A stretch of 64,000 nt of DNA from Mesorhizobium sp. J18 (GCF_007829525.1 NZ_VLJP01000012.1:140132-204131), one strand, 5' to 3'; shown: positions 1-10,066, counted from the stretch's first letter. Numbers and translations are program-made. Notes: generated from the letters alone by a model not told the origin.

Positions 1-1
1 C

Positions 2-931
2 ATGCAAACCGATGTGATTAGAATAGGGACGCGCGGCAGTGCCCTGGCGCTTGCCCAGGCCGCGGAAACACGCGCGCGCCTGATGACGGCCCATGCCTTG
101 CCTGAAGAGGCCTTCGATATCGTGGTGATCTCCACCAGCGGCGATCGTATTCAGGACCGGTCGCTTGCGAATGCCGGCGGCAAAGGCTTGTTCACCAAGG
201 AACTGGAAGAGGCGCTTTTCGACAACCGCATCGATCTTGCCGTGCATTCCTCAAAGGACATGCCGACGATATTGCCGGACCGGCTGGAGATATCCGCCTT
301 CCTGGAGCGTGAGGATGTTCGCGATGTCTTTATCGGCCGCGCGGCGAAGCGTCTGGAAGACCTGCCTCAAGGCGCAAAGCTCGGCACATCGTCGCTGCGC
401 CGCCAGGCGCTCGCATTGCGGATGCGGCCGGACCTGAATGTCAGCCTGTTCCGCGGCAATGTGCAGACCCGACTGAGCAAGCTCGAAAACGGTGAGGCCG
501 AAGGCACGCTGCTCGCCCTTGCCGGCCTGAAGCGACTGCAACTGGAAAGCGTGGCGAGTGAAGTGCTGCCGGTCGAGCGCTTCCCGCCGGCGCTCGGGCA
601 GGGTGCGATCTGTATCGAAAGCCGCATCGGCGACGAGCGCATCCGGAAGCTGGTCGATGCCATTCATCATGAGGAAACCGGCATCGCGCTCGCTTGCGAG
701 CGCGCATTCCTGGCCGCCTTGGACGGGTCGTGCCGGACGCCCATCGCCGGTCATGCCGCCGTCGTAGGCAGCCGACTGGAATTCCATGGCATGATCCTGA
801 CACCGGACGGCAGCCAGGCGCATGAGGTCGCGGCAAAAGGCCCGGTCTTGGATGCGGCGTGGATCGGTACCGATGCGGGCTCGCGCGTTCGAGACAAAGC
901 CGGTACGAGTTTCTTCGAAGGCTGGGGATGA
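2..931 (+). CDS. hemC: Porphobilinogen deaminase (hydroxymethylbilane synthase)
   Basis: This cytoplasmic enzyme condenses four porphobilinogen molecules into hydroxymethylbilane, the linear tetrapyrrole precursor of heme. The 309-residue protein has the usual family length. It opens with the typical [15 protein letters not shown] segment and contains VHSSKDMPT and the [13 protein letters not shown] segment; Cys244 is the predicted attachment site of the dipyrromethane cofactor. The ATG lies at base 2, so its Shine-Dalgarno sequence falls outside the window, but the N-terminus fits the family, so the gene is probably complete. The TGA stop is followed with no gap by the hemD ATG, which indicates one transcript and translational coupling. 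Confidence 0.97.
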   Translation: MQTDVIRIGTRGSALALAQAAETRARLMTAHALPEEAFDIVVISTSGDRIQDRSLANAGGKGLFTKELEEALFDNRIDLAVHSSKDMPTILPDRLEISAFLEREDVRDVFIGRAAKRLEDLPQGAKLGTSSLRRQALALRMRPDLNVSLFRGNVQTRLSKLENGEAEGTLLALAGLKRLQLESVASEVLPVERFPPALGQGAICIESRIGDERIRKLVDAIHHEETGIALACERAFLAALDGSCRTPIAGHAAVVGSRLEFHGMILTPDGSQAHEVAAKGPVLDAAWIGTDAGSRVRDKAGTSFFEGWG

Positions 932-1648
932 ATGCGCCGCATACTGGTCACGCGCCCGGAGCCGGGAGCTTCCGACACTGCCCGGCGGCTTGAAGCAGCC
1001 GGTTTCGAACCGGTGAAGCTGCCGTTGACGCGGATCGAGGCCATTGTCCCCGAGAGGATTCCCGATCCTTCGGATTATGACGTGGTGGCGGTGACCAGCG
1101 CCAATGCCCTGCACCATGCGGGGACGGCTCTCATCGGCAGCATGGCGGGGCGCAGATGTTATGCTGTCGGAACGCGCACGGCGGAGGCTGCGAGCCGGGC
1201 CGGACTTGCGGTCCAGGTCGCCGGCCACGGAGATGCCGAAACGCTGGCGAAGGCCATCGTCACGGCCGAGCCCGGAGGAAGGATAGCCTATCTTTGCGGA
1301 CGCGTGCGGCGCGATTCCTTCGAGCGCATATTGGGCGAGAACGGGCTTCGGGTTGAAGCGATCGAAACTTATGACACTCTGCCAGTCGACTATCCGTCAG
1401 AAGCTCTTTCGGTGGCGACGGACGGGAACCCGATCTGGGGCGCGCTTGTTTACTCGGTTGCGGGTGCGCTAGGGCTCAGGGAACTGGTCGCAGCGCATAA
1501 GGCGGATCCGGTTTTCGCACGGATGAGGTTCTTTTGCATATCGCGGCGTGTTGCCGATGCGCTTGCGCGCAATGGGCAGGGTCCGGTTCATATTGCGGAG
1601 CGCCCCGCCGAAGAGGCGATGCTACGATTGCTGACGTCTGTCGATTGA
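932..1648 (+). CDS. hemD: Uroporphyrinogen-III synthase
   Basis: HemD closes and inverts ring D of hydroxymethylbilane to give uroporphyrinogen III. The 238-residue protein starts MRRILVTRPEPGASDTA, typical of the family, and has the weakly conserved two-domain alpha/beta layout; the region around AVGTRTAEAA (about residues 76-85) matches the family's inter-domain segment. Sequence conservation in this family is low, so the call also rests on position directly after hemC (stop and start abut) and before hemY. About 100 bases separate it from the next gene, leaving room for an internal promoter. Confidence 0.92.
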   Translation: MRRILVTRPEPGASDTARRLEAAGFEPVKLPLTRIEAIVPERIPDPSDYDVVAVTSANALHHAGTALIGSMAGRRCYAVGTRTAEAASRAGLAVQVAGHGDAETLAKAIVTAEPGGRIAYLCGRVRRDSFERILGENGLRVEAIETYDTLPVDYPSEALSVATDGNPIWGALVYSVAGALGLRELVAAHKADPVFARMRFFCISRRVADALARNGQGPVHIAERPAEEAMLRLLTSVD

Positions 1649-1753
1649 GGTGGAAGGTCACCTTTTCATCAGATGTCTGTATGATACGACAGACCTGATC
1701 CAAGCCGCGCCGTCACGGCGCCCGTTGAAATCACACGAGCACGGAGTTCCGTG

Positions 1754-3259
1754 ATGGTCAAGACGCCTCAGACGCGCCATTCCAAGACGAAAAGGGAGCC
1801 GGTGACGATCGATCTCGATCCGGAAACCGTCAAGCGCGTTCCGCAAGGGGCGGAGAAGGCCACATCGGCCAAGAATCCGAAGGAAGCCGCGGAAGCCAAA
1901 AAGGAATCGGCGGATAGTCCGGCGAGTGCCGCAAGGCCATCGCAGGCGGAGGCTTCCAGGCCTGAAACCAAACCGGAGCAGAAGGCATCCGTATCCGGCA
2001 CTGCGTCCACGGCCACGAGCAAGACTGCTGCAACCGGAACATCTCCTTCTTCTGCAAAGGAGGAAGCCAAACCCTCCGCGACAGGCACGGCCTTTTCAGG
2101 GAGTGCAACGGGAGGAGCAACGAAGCCTGGGGAGCAGAAAGCCGAACCGGCGGCGCGTGAAAAACCAGGTGCGGGGGCATCACTCGCGGCCGGCGTGGCG
2201 GGCGGTGTGATCGCGCTGTTGTTGGGCGGCGCTCTGCAATGGGCAGGCCTGGTGCCGACCCCGGCGCGGAACACAGAGGATTCGTCGGCGGAACTGGCCT
2301 CGCTGAGACAGGAACTATCTGCCGCTCAGAGCCAGATCGCCGAGGTCCGGGAACTGGCGAGTGCGCCCGCTGGTTCGAGCGGAGAAGAACTTGCTCAAGC
2401 CAGCGAACGGATCGGTCAATTGGAAAACAGTGTAGACACTTTGCGCGGTGATCTGGATCAGCTCCAATCTGCCGTCGAGTCGGGCGGGGCGGGCGAGAGT
2501 GCCGGCCTTGACGCGCTTCAAACCCGGATTGCGGAGCTGGAAACAAAGGTGGGCGGCCTGGCCCAGACAGACGGCGCGGCACCGGATGCCGCCGCGATTG
2601 CAGAGCGGATTGCCGGTATCGAGCAGCAGATAGGCTCGGTGAACGAGGCTGCTTCCTCGGCCTCCTCCGCGGCAGCGATGAATGCCGAACGTCTGTCGGC
2701 GCTGGAGAGTGAGTTGAAGGCTCTCGGCGAGCAGGTGGCCGCGCAGGACGAACAGCCGCGCATGGCGCGCATCGTGGCGGCCTCCGCGCTCAAATCGGCG
2801 GTCGAGAGCGGATCATCCTTTACGGATGAACTCGAGACCTATGCCGCCATCGCGACGGACGATCCGAGCATCGAGGCGTTGCGGCCCTTTGCTGCCGAAG
2901 GCATTCCGACCCATGCAGCACTTTCGGCCGAGGCTTCGCAGGCCGCAAAGCAGATGCTCGTCGCGACGCGACCGGCGACTCAGGACGGCGGTGTGGTCGA
3001 CCGACTGATGGCGAGCGCCCGCTCTCTGATCACGGTTCGTCCGGTCGGCAATGTCGAGGGCGATGATCCCGCGTCGATTGTCGCGCGCATGGAAACGGCG
3101 GTGACGGATGGCGACTATCAGCGCGCACTGTCGGAATATGAGAAGCTGCCGGAAAATGCGAAGACGGCTGGCGCGGAATTCGCCGACAAGCTGAAAGCCC
3201 GGCTGGCCGCTGACAAGGTTGTCGACAAAGCGCTGTCCGATGCGCTCAAGCCGGCCTGA
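1754..3259 (+). CDS. Mitofilin/Mic60-like inner-membrane protein
   Basis: The protein has about 501 residues. Residues 1 to about 140 are a low-complexity cytoplasmic region rich in Ala, Lys, Glu and Pro; one transmembrane helix follows at about 143-165 (Gly/Ala/Leu-rich); then a long periplasmic coiled coil at about 176-330; and a C-terminal globular part from MARIVAASALKSAVESG onward that resembles the mitofilin signature domain. This architecture, and the position between hemD and hemY, match alphaproteobacterial Mic60 homologues (COG4223), relatives of the mitochondrial crista-junction protein. A role in membrane shaping or outer-membrane contact is inferred. A GTG at 1751 is in frame, but the ATG at 1754 is better spaced from ACGGAG. 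Confidence is high for architecture, moderate for function. Confidence 0.8.
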   Translation: MVKTPQTRHSKTKREPVTIDLDPETVKRVPQGAEKATSAKNPKEAAEAKKESADSPASAARPSQAEASRPETKPEQKASVSGTASTATSKTAATGTSPSSAKEEAKPSATGTAFSGSATGGATKPGEQKAEPAAREKPGAGASLAAGVAGGVIALLLGGALQWAGLVPTPARNTEDSSAELASLRQELSAAQSQIAEVRELASAPAGSSGEELAQASERIGQLENSVDTLRGDLDQLQSAVESGGAGESAGLDALQTRIAELETKVGGLAQTDGAAPDAAAIAERIAGIEQQIGSVNEAASSASSAAAMNAERLSALESELKALGEQVAAQDEQPRMARIVAASALKSAVESGSSFTDELETYAAIATDDPSIEALRPFAAEGIPTHAALSAEASQAAKQMLVATRPATQDGGVVDRLMASARSLITVRPVGNVEGDDPASIVARMETAVTDGDYQRALSEYEKLPENAKTAGAEFADKLKARLAADKVVDKALSDALKPA

Positions 3260-3270
3260 GGATAGTGTCG

Positions 3271-4947
3271 ATGTTCCGTATCCTGTTCTATCTGATCATC
3301 GTTTTTCTTCTCGGCCTCGGCTTCGCCTGGCTGGCGGAGAGGCCTGGCGATCTTGTGCTGACCTTCGGCGGCTACCGTTACGAGGTGTCATTGATGGTCG
3401 CCGCTGTCGCCGTTGCGGCGATCGTCGCGACCGTCATGATCCTGTGGTGGCTGGTGCGCTCGCTCTGGAACAGCCCCTATGCCGTGGCGCGGTATTTCCG
3501 GGTACGGCGTCGCGATCGCGGTTATCAGGCACTTTCCACGGGCATGATCGCGGCGGGAGCAGGTGATGGGGGGCTCGCCCGACGCATGGGGCGCCAGGCA
3601 TCGAAGCTGATCGATTCCGACAGGGAGCCGCTGCTCCATCTGCTCGATGCGCAGGCCGCGCTTCTGGAGGGCGATCACGATACGGCGCGCAAGCGGTTCG
3701 AGGCCATGCTCGATGATCCGGAGATGCGACTTCTGGGCCTGCGAGGTCTCTATATCGAGGCGGAACGTCTCGGCGACCGCAGCGCAGCGCATCATTACGC
3801 GGACCGCGCCGCCGAGATCGCGCCGCAACTCGGCTGGGCCGTCAATGCGACCATGGAAGCGAGAACCGAACAGGGTGACTGGGATGGCGCGCTGAAGCTG
3901 GTCGGCGCGCAGAAGGCATCGGGGCAGGCCGATCGCGCAGCCGCGGCGAGGAAGCGCGCCGTGCTGCTCACCGCAAAGGCCATGGCGGATGCCGATACCG
4001 ATCCGGCGGCGGCACGGGTCGCTGCACTGGAAGCAAACAGACTGCAACCGGAGTTCATTCCCGCCGCGCTCATCGCGGCAAAGCTGCTCTTCCGGCAGGA
4101 CGAGTTGCGCAAAGGGTCGAAGATTCTGGAGACAGTGTGGAAAAAGGAGCCGCATCCGGAGGTTGCCGATCTTTACGTTCATGCCCGCTCCGGCGATGCC
4201 GCCCTGGATCGTTTGGCGCGCGCAAGAAAGCTGCAAAGCCTGAGGCCGAACAATGCCGAATCGGAACTGGCGGTGGCGCGTGCCGCTCTCGATGCGGGCG
4301 AATATCAGCTGGCCCGGGTGGCGGCGGAGGCTGCAATCCGCATCTCGCCGCGGGAGGGCGCGTATCTGCTGCTCGCCGATATCGAGGAGGCCGAGACCGG
4401 CGATCAGGGTCGCGTACGGCAATGGCTCGCAAAGGCGGTCCGCGCTCCGCAGGACCCCGCCTGGGTCGCCGACGGGCATGTTTCGGACAAATGGGCTCCA
4501 TGCTCGCCGGTGACGGGGCGTCTCGACGCTTTCGAATGGCGCGTGCCCATGGAACGGCTTGGGCAGGTGGTGGAGGCGGACGAAGATTTCGCGACGGCTC
4601 CAGGGAAAACCGTCGCGCTGCCCGCGATCCGGGAAGAAAACAAGCCGGATATCGTCGAAGTGGAAGAGGCCACGTCAGGGAAGCCGCAAGCCACGACGCA
4701 AAAGCCCCCCATGACAAAGGCAAGCAATGGCGCGGACAAAGGCCCGGCGGCTCCCTCGGAGAGCGAGACAGACGCAAGTTCCGGCATGGATGGCGCAGCA
4801 GATGCCGAGCCGGCAATGTCCGAGCCGGCGCCGAAACCTGCCGACCGGCGGGAAGCCGCTCCCGAACCGCCCCGGCCTCCGGACGATCCCGGCGTGGATG
4901 AGGAAGAAAAGCCGGAGGAAACCGAGCGCCGGTTCCGGTTGTTCTGA
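3271..4947 (+). CDS. hemY: HemY-like inner-membrane TPR protein
   Basis: This is the heme-operon HemY protein (HemY_N family), not the protoporphyrinogen oxidase of the same name. About 558 residues: two N-terminal transmembrane helices (about 4-20 and 36-60), then a TPR-rich helical domain (about 95-400) and a Pro/Glu/Ala-rich tail of about 120 residues that is likely disordered. TGAGGA is 8 bases before the ATG at 3271; an in-frame GTG at 3265 is too close to it. It follows the mitofilin-like gene closely, consistent with one operon. The molecular role of HemY in heme-pathway organisation is poorly defined, and the long acidic tail is lineage-specific. Confidence 0.88.
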   Translation: MFRILFYLIIVFLLGLGFAWLAERPGDLVLTFGGYRYEVSLMVAAVAVAAIVATVMILWWLVRSLWNSPYAVARYFRVRRRDRGYQALSTGMIAAGAGDGGLARRMGRQASKLIDSDREPLLHLLDAQAALLEGDHDTARKRFEAMLDDPEMRLLGLRGLYIEAERLGDRSAAHHYADRAAEIAPQLGWAVNATMEARTEQGDWDGALKLVGAQKASGQADRAAAARKRAVLLTAKAMADADTDPAAARVAALEANRLQPEFIPAALIAAKLLFRQDELRKGSKILETVWKKEPHPEVADLYVHARSGDAALDRLARARKLQSLRPNNAESELAVARAALDAGEYQLARVAAEAAIRISPREGAYLLLADIEEAETGDQGRVRQWLAKAVRAPQDPAWVADGHVSDKWAPCSPVTGRLDAFEWRVPMERLGQVVEADEDFATAPGKTVALPAIREENKPDIVEVEEATSGKPQATTQKPPMTKASNGADKGPAAPSESETDASSGMDGAADAEPAMSEPAPKPADRREAAPEPPRPPDDPGVDEEEKPEETERRFRLF

Positions 4948-4966
4948 TCGAAGATGCCGCGTAAGA

Positions 4967-4986
4967 CTCTAGGTCCTGACCTAGAG
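4967..4986. repeat. Perfect inverted repeat between hemY and terB-like gene
   Basis: CTCTAGGT at 4967-4974 is repeated inverted at 4979-4986 around a 4-base CCTG spacer. There is no T-run, so it is not a canonical terminator. It could be an operator or a short hairpin in the leader of the next gene. Confidence 0.5.
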
Positions 4987-5032
4987 AGCCCCTTGTCCGC
5001 TGCGCTCTGCGGCAGACCAGTCATCGTCAAGG

Positions 5033-5506
5033 ATGCGGATGTTCGACCGTCTTCTTTCGTTCCTCAAGAATCTTCCCGGCAATGGAGCAAACAGGCGCCT
5101 TTCGGCCGATGATGATCCGCGCGTGGCCGCTGTCGCGCTTCTCTTCCATGTGATGGACGCCGACGGAATCCGGAATGAGGAAGAGAGGAAGCGCCTCAAG
5201 ACGGCGCTTACCAATGCCTACGGTCTCAAGGGCGGTGAACTTGATGCGCTGATGCGGGCGGGAGAGATGGCAGATCGGGAAGCCGTCGATCTCTATGCCT
5301 TCACCAGCGTCATAAAACGGCATCTGGACGAGGATGCCCGTGCCGAGTTCATTCGCATCATGTGGGAAGTGGTGCTTGCGGATGGCGACCTTCATGAACT
5401 GGAGGACAATCTCGTCTGGCGGGTCGCGGAACTGATCGGTATCGACAGCCGGGAGCGGATCGCGCTGCGCCAGCAGGTCCAGAAGAAGGCGAGCGAGCAG
5501 TCCTGA
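5033..5506 (+). CDS. TerB-family (tellurite resistance-like) protein
   Basis: A 157-residue all-helical, probably cytoplasmic protein with the TerB domain at about residues 25-150. Two pseudo-repeated segments carry acidic metal-site-like motifs: VMDADGIRNEEERKRL at about 40-55 and VVLADGDLHELEDNLV near the C-terminus. TerB domains of this type are widespread in alphaproteobacteria as stand-alone proteins of unknown function; tellurite resistance should not be assumed, because no other ter operon partners are adjacent (the TerC-family gene here is 7 kb away). Two bases separate its stop from the next ATG, so it is probably co-transcribed with the amidotransferase. Confidence 0.85.
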   Translation: MRMFDRLLSFLKNLPGNGANRRLSADDDPRVAAVALLFHVMDADGIRNEEERKRLKTALTNAYGLKGGELDALMRAGEMADREAVDLYAFTSVIKRHLDEDARAEFIRIMWEVVLADGDLHELEDNLVWRVAELIGIDSRERIALRQQVQKKASEQS

Positions 5507-5508
5507 GC

Positions 5509-6228
5509 ATGCAGAAGAGGGGTACGCAACCGAAGATCCTGGTCGTCCTGCATCAGGAACTGTCCAGCCCAGGTCGCGTCGGGCAAATGCTGGAGGCCGA
5601 GGGCTTCAGCCTGGATATCAGGCGTCCGCCGCTTGGAGATCCGCTGCCCGACACGCTTGCCGAGCATCGTGGCGCGATCGTGTTCGGCGGTCCGATGAGC
5701 GCCAACGACCATGACGAATTCGTGCGCCGGGAGACCGAATGGCTGTCAGTCCCGCTCATGGAGGACAAGCCGTTCCTGGGCATTTGTCTGGGTGCCCAGA
5801 TGCTGGTCAATCATCTCGGCGGGCAGGTGAAGAGCCATGACGACGGCCTGGTCGAGATCGGCTGGTATCCGCTCAAGGCGACCGAGGAAGGGCGGCAGAT
5901 GATGCACTGGCCCGAAATGGTCTATCAGTTCCATCGCGAGGGCTTCTCCCTGCCGAAGGATGCAGTCCTGCTTGCCACTGCCGATACTTATCCCAACCAG
6001 GCTTTCCGCTATGGTCGCAATGCCTGGGGCATTCAGTTTCATGCCGAACTGACCAGGGCGATGATGCAGCGCTGGGTCGTTCGCGGCGCGCATCGCTTCG
6101 TGCTTCCGGGCGCGCAGCAGGGCCGCGATCACTTGGGCGGCCGCCTTGTCTGGGACATGCATCTGAAGAAGTGGCTGGGCGAATTCCTGGAGATGGTATT
6201 CGGCCGCGCCGAAACATCGGCAGAATGA
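5509..6228 (+). CDS. Class I glutamine amidotransferase (GMP synthase-like)
   Basis: A 239-residue stand-alone GATase-1 domain. The catalytic triad is visible: nucleophile Cys93 in FLGICLGAQML and His178-x-Glu180 in IQFHAEL. There is no ATP-pyrophosphatase domain, so this is not GuaA; relatives are annotated as GMP synthase-like amidotransferases, often with unknown acceptor and sometimes acting in gamma-glutamyl transfer or hydrolysis. The substrate cannot be named from sequence. The gene lies 2 bases after the TerB-like gene and converges on the VWA gene on the other strand. Confidence 0.88.
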   Translation: MQKRGTQPKILVVLHQELSSPGRVGQMLEAEGFSLDIRRPPLGDPLPDTLAEHRGAIVFGGPMSANDHDEFVRRETEWLSVPLMEDKPFLGICLGAQMLVNHLGGQVKSHDDGLVEIGWYPLKATEEGRQMMHWPEMVYQFHREGFSLPKDAVLLATADTYPNQAFRYGRNAWGIQFHAELTRAMMQRWVVRGAHRFVLPGAQQGRDHLGGRLVWDMHLKKWLGEFLEMVFGRAETSAE

Positions 6229-6250
6229 TCCCATCTGAGGTTATCTCGCT

Positions 6251-7441
6251 CTAATGCCGGTGGGAAAGTTCGCGCGTGGCCTCCTCGATGCCGGCCAGCG
6301 TCAGCGGGTACATTCTCCCTGCGAAGAGCTCCCGGATTATCTTGATGGAATGCGTATAGCTCCAGTGCTGCTCCCTGACAGGGTTGAGCCAGATCGCGTT
6401 CGGCCATTGCGCGAGCACGCGCTGCAGCCAGACAGCACCGGCCTCCTGGTTCCAATGCTCCACCGAACCGCCGGGATAGGCAATCTCGTAAGGGCTCATC
6501 GAGGCGTCGCCGACGAAGATCACCTTGTAGTCATGCCCGTATTTGTGAAGGACGTCCCAGGTCGGAATCACTTCCGAATGGCGCCGCCGATTGTCCTTCC
6601 ATACGCCCTCGTAGAGGCAGTTGTGGAAATAGAAATATTCAAGGTGCCGGAATTCGGCATGGGCAGCCGAGAACAGCTCCTCCACAATCCTGACGTGATC
6701 GTCCATCGAACCGCCCACATCGAAGAACATCAGCAGCTTGACCGCGTTGCGCCGCTCCGGCCGGGTCTGCACGTCGAGGTAACCATGCTCGGCGGTAGCC
6801 TTGATGGTGCCCGGCAGGTCGAATTCCTCCTCGGCGCCCTCGCGAACCCAGCGCCGCAGCCGTTTCAGGGCGACCTTGATGTTGCGCGTGCCGAGTTCGA
6901 CGGAGTCGTCGAAATTTCGGAACTCCCGCTTGTCCCACACCTTGACCGCGCGGCGGTGACGGCTCTCGTGCTGGCCGATGCGCACGCCTTCGGGATTGTA
7001 GCCATAGGCGCCGAAGGGCGAGGTGCCGGCGGTGCCAATCCATTTCGAGCCGCCCTGATGGCGTCCTTTCTGCTCCTGAAGGCGCTTCTTCAGCGTTTCC
7101 ATCAGCTTCTCGAAACCGCCCAGTGCCTCGACGAGCTTCTTCTCCTCCTCCGTCAGATGCTTCTCCGCGAGCCGGCGCAGCCATTCCTCGGGCAGATTCG
7201 CAACATCCAAGGCGGCTTCGCCTGAAACCGCTTCCACGCCGTTGAAGACGTGAGAAAAGAGCTGATCGAAGCGGTCTATGTGGCGCTCATCCTTAACCAG
7301 CACAGAGCGGGCAAGGTAGTAGAAGCCCTCGACGTCATAGGTAACGAGATCGGCTTCCATCCCTTCGAGCAGAGTCAGGTATTCCCGCAGGGAAACCGGG
7401 ATTTTTGCGGCTTTCAACTCCAGGAAGAAGGGAATGAACAT
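6251..7441 (-). CDS. CoxE-like VWA-domain protein
   Basis: A 396-residue protein of the CoxE-like VWA family (COG3552 type). The N-terminal about 170 residues are helical and charged; the C-terminal half is the von Willebrand A fold with a metal-site variant, DVGGSMDDH, in place of the strict DxSxS motif. Such proteins usually work with a MoxR-family AAA+ ATPase as a chaperone pair that inserts metals or matures enzymes. A MoxR gene lies about 1.1 kb upstream on the same strand, separated by a GNAT gene (same strand) and a STAS-like gene (opposite strand). The client of this pair is unknown. Confidence 0.85.
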   Translation of the reverse strand: MFIPFFLELKAAKIPVSLREYLTLLEGMEADLVTYDVEGFYYLARSVLVKDERHIDRFDQLFSHVFNGVEAVSGEAALDVANLPEEWLRRLAEKHLTEEEKKLVEALGGFEKLMETLKKRLQEQKGRHQGGSKWIGTAGTSPFGAYGYNPEGVRIGQHESRHRRAVKVWDKREFRNFDDSVELGTRNIKVALKRLRRWVREGAEEEFDLPGTIKATAEHGYLDVQTRPERRNAVKLLMFFDVGGSMDDHVRIVEELFSAAHAEFRHLEYFYFHNCLYEGVWKDNRRRHSEVIPTWDVLHKYGHDYKVIFVGDASMSPYEIAYPGGSVEHWNQEAGAVWLQRVLAQWPNAIWLNPVREQHWSYTHSIKIIRELFAGRMYPLTLAGIEEATRELSHRH

Positions 7442-7577
7442 ATGAGCTTCTTAGCGATTTCACCGAGCGACGGGAAGGGCCGACGCCATATGGATGCGAA
7501 CCATCATGCGCCTTTTGCGTTCCCTGTATAGGCTGGCGTATAGGCCGGGGGTTGCCATTTGGACAGGAGATGCGGCC

Positions 7578-7958
7578 ATGATCGAATTCGAAGCTGCAAC
7601 CGACCATGTGCTTTCCTTCCGCGCGGAAGGCAAGCTGACAAAGATCGACATCCAGGCAGTGGTGCGGAAAATCGACGAGAAACTGGCGCGTCATGACAGG
7701 ATCGGGTTGGTGAGCGACGTTACCAAGCTCGACGGCATGACCCTGGACGGGATGGCCGAGGATCTCCGGGCGGAGCTGAAATATCTCGGCAAGTGGCACA
7801 GGTTTCCCCGATTGTCGCTGATCGCCACCGAAGGCTTCATCAAGAGCGCGGCACAGATATTCGACAAAGTACTGCCGCAGGTGGAGATACGCGTCTTCGA
7901 ACCGGCGCAACGGGAGCAAGCCATCGCATTTGCTGCCGAAGCAGGCGAGGCGGCATAA
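7578..7958 (+). CDS. STAS/SpoIIAA-like protein
   Basis: A 126-residue SpoIIAA-like (PF11964-type) protein beginning MIEFEAATDHVLSFRAEGK. The fold is an alternating beta/alpha STAS domain; such proteins are thought to bind lipids or regulatory partners, and no specific role is known. A longer frame opens at 7494, but AGGAGA at 7565-7570 is 7 bases before the ATG at 7578 and family length supports that start. It is transcribed divergently from the VWA gene and convergently with the GNAT gene. Confidence 0.82.
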   Translation: MIEFEAATDHVLSFRAEGKLTKIDIQAVVRKIDEKLARHDRIGLVSDVTKLDGMTLDGMAEDLRAELKYLGKWHRFPRLSLIATEGFIKSAAQIFDKVLPQVEIRVFEPAQREQAIAFAAEAGEAA

Positions 7959-7977
7959 ACCGAGCGATGCTCGGAAC

Positions 7978-8421
7978 CTATCTCTGATATTTTATGAACG
8001 GCGTCTTTCTTGCCACGCGGTCATATAACCGACGCGCCGTGTGATTGAATTCCTGGGTCGTCCAGTAGACAGCGCCCGCACCCAGTCTGTCCGCCTCCGC
8101 GTAGACCGCCTCGATGAGGGCTCGGCCAACGCCCTTGCCGCGCATTTGCGGGTCAGCGAAAAGATCCTGAAGGTAGCAATTGTTCTTCTCCGACCAGCAG
8201 GTGCGGTGCATGAGGTAGTGGACCAGTCCCACGGGGCTTCCTTCGACGATCGCCAGCATGCCGTTCGGCTCGAATTCGCCCTCAGTGAACAGCCGCCGCC
8301 ACGTCGTTTCGTAGACGACTTCGGATACGGACGTCTCGTAGAACTCCAGATAGGCAGTCCACAGGCGGCGCCATTCGGCATGATCGGATCGTTCGACAGG
8401 ACGGACAGTAACGGCGGTCAT
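7978..8421 (-). CDS. GNAT-family N-acetyltransferase
   Basis: About 147 residues starting MTAVTVRPVERSDHAEWRRL. The GNAT acetyl-CoA-binding motif A is visible as RGKGVGRALIEAVYAEA, preceded by YLQDLFADPQM and followed by a conserved WTTQEFNHTARRLYDRV segment, which is typical of GNATs annotated as diamine or small-molecule acetyltransferases. The acceptor substrate is unknown. The long frame opens at 8487, but the start at 8421 gives the family's typical N-terminus. It lies downstream of moxR on the same strand with a 111-base gap. Confidence 0.88.
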   Translation of the reverse strand: MTAVTVRPVERSDHAEWRRLWTAYLEFYETSVSEVVYETTWRRLFTEGEFEPNGMLAIVEGSPVGLVHYLMHRTCWSEKNNCYLQDLFADPQMRGKGVGRALIEAVYAEADRLGAGAVYWTTQEFNHTARRLYDRVARKTPFIKYQR

Positions 8422-8532
8422 CGGCAAGCTTTCCTTCAGGCTGCTGCGAAAGTGCAGCATCCTTGCCGAGGGGCATGGTTTTGCCAACGGTCCAGAAGCC
8501 GGATATCGGCTGGCCTATGGCCAGGCCGGCAC

Positions 8533-9372
<840 letters not shown>

Positions 9373-9490
9373 CCGCTGACCCTTGAAAAATGAATCCGCG
9401 GAGACCCTAAGGAGCAAGGGAGCGGCGCGCAAGTGTGGTGTGGAGCTTCTCCGGAGAGAGGGAAACCTGTCCGGCTGATGCCGAAAACAG

Positions 9491-9523
9491 AACGCCCGCG
9501 CCGGGGATGGAGGCGCGGGCGTT
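9491..9523 (-). terminator. Strong GC-rich inverted repeat, probable terminator
   Basis: AACGCCCGCGCC (9491-9502) is perfectly repeated inverted at 9512-9523 with a 9-base loop. Read on the minus strand it follows the small exported-protein gene and is trailed by a broken T-tract, so it probably ends that transcript; the T-run is imperfect. Confidence 0.6.
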
Positions 9524-9568
9524 AGGGAGCGGCGACCTTGAGATCGTCGCTCCGGTATCCACTATGTC

Positions 9569-9814
9569 TCAGCGGCCATAATTTTCGCTATGGACCGGGT
9601 TCGACTGAACCGACGAACCGGCGCCGATGCCGCGGTCCGAACGAACCGTATGGGTCGTCACCAGATCGACACCATCGGCCCTTGGGGCATTGTCGTTGTT
9701 GAGGCTCTGCTCGACGGCAGCATCATAGTTGCCGACATAAACGGGAGCCTCCTGGGCGGCAGCAATACCGGTCAGTCCCAAAACGGCGACAGAGGCGATG
9801 AGAAAGCTTTTCAT
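9569..9814 (-). CDS. Small exported protein, unknown function
   Basis: An 81-residue protein with a clear Sec signal peptide (MKSFLIASVAVLGLTGIAAA followed by QEAPVYV). The mature part is about 60 residues, polar, with no cysteine and no recognised domain. AAGGA lies 8 bases upstream of the ATG at 9814. Small signal-peptide-bearing proteins of this style are common in rhizobia, and I cannot assign a family with confidence. It stands alone between moxR and the 6S RNA locus and has its own downstream hairpin. Confidence 0.75.
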   Translation of the reverse strand: MKSFLIASVAVLGLTGIAAAQEAPVYVGNYDAAVEQSLNNDNAPRADGVDLVTTHTVRSDRGIGAGSSVQSNPVHSENYGR

Positions 9815-10066
9815 GATATTCGTCCTTCTAGAAATACGGACCCTCGGAACCCGGCATCCGCCAGCAAACCAAGGGCGTCCCTTCTTGTCGTGACGGCTCC
9901 AATGCCGTTCTTCGACGAGGGTTAGGTGTGCCTTTGAAGGCTTATGTGCAAAGCACAATTTGTTGAGTCGCCGCTCTCGGATTTTTTACCGCCCGCAGGT
10001 TGAAAGGCCTTAGGCGATACCTATTAGCCGCCTGATTAAATCTCTGGCGGAATGCTTGCAGGGCTC

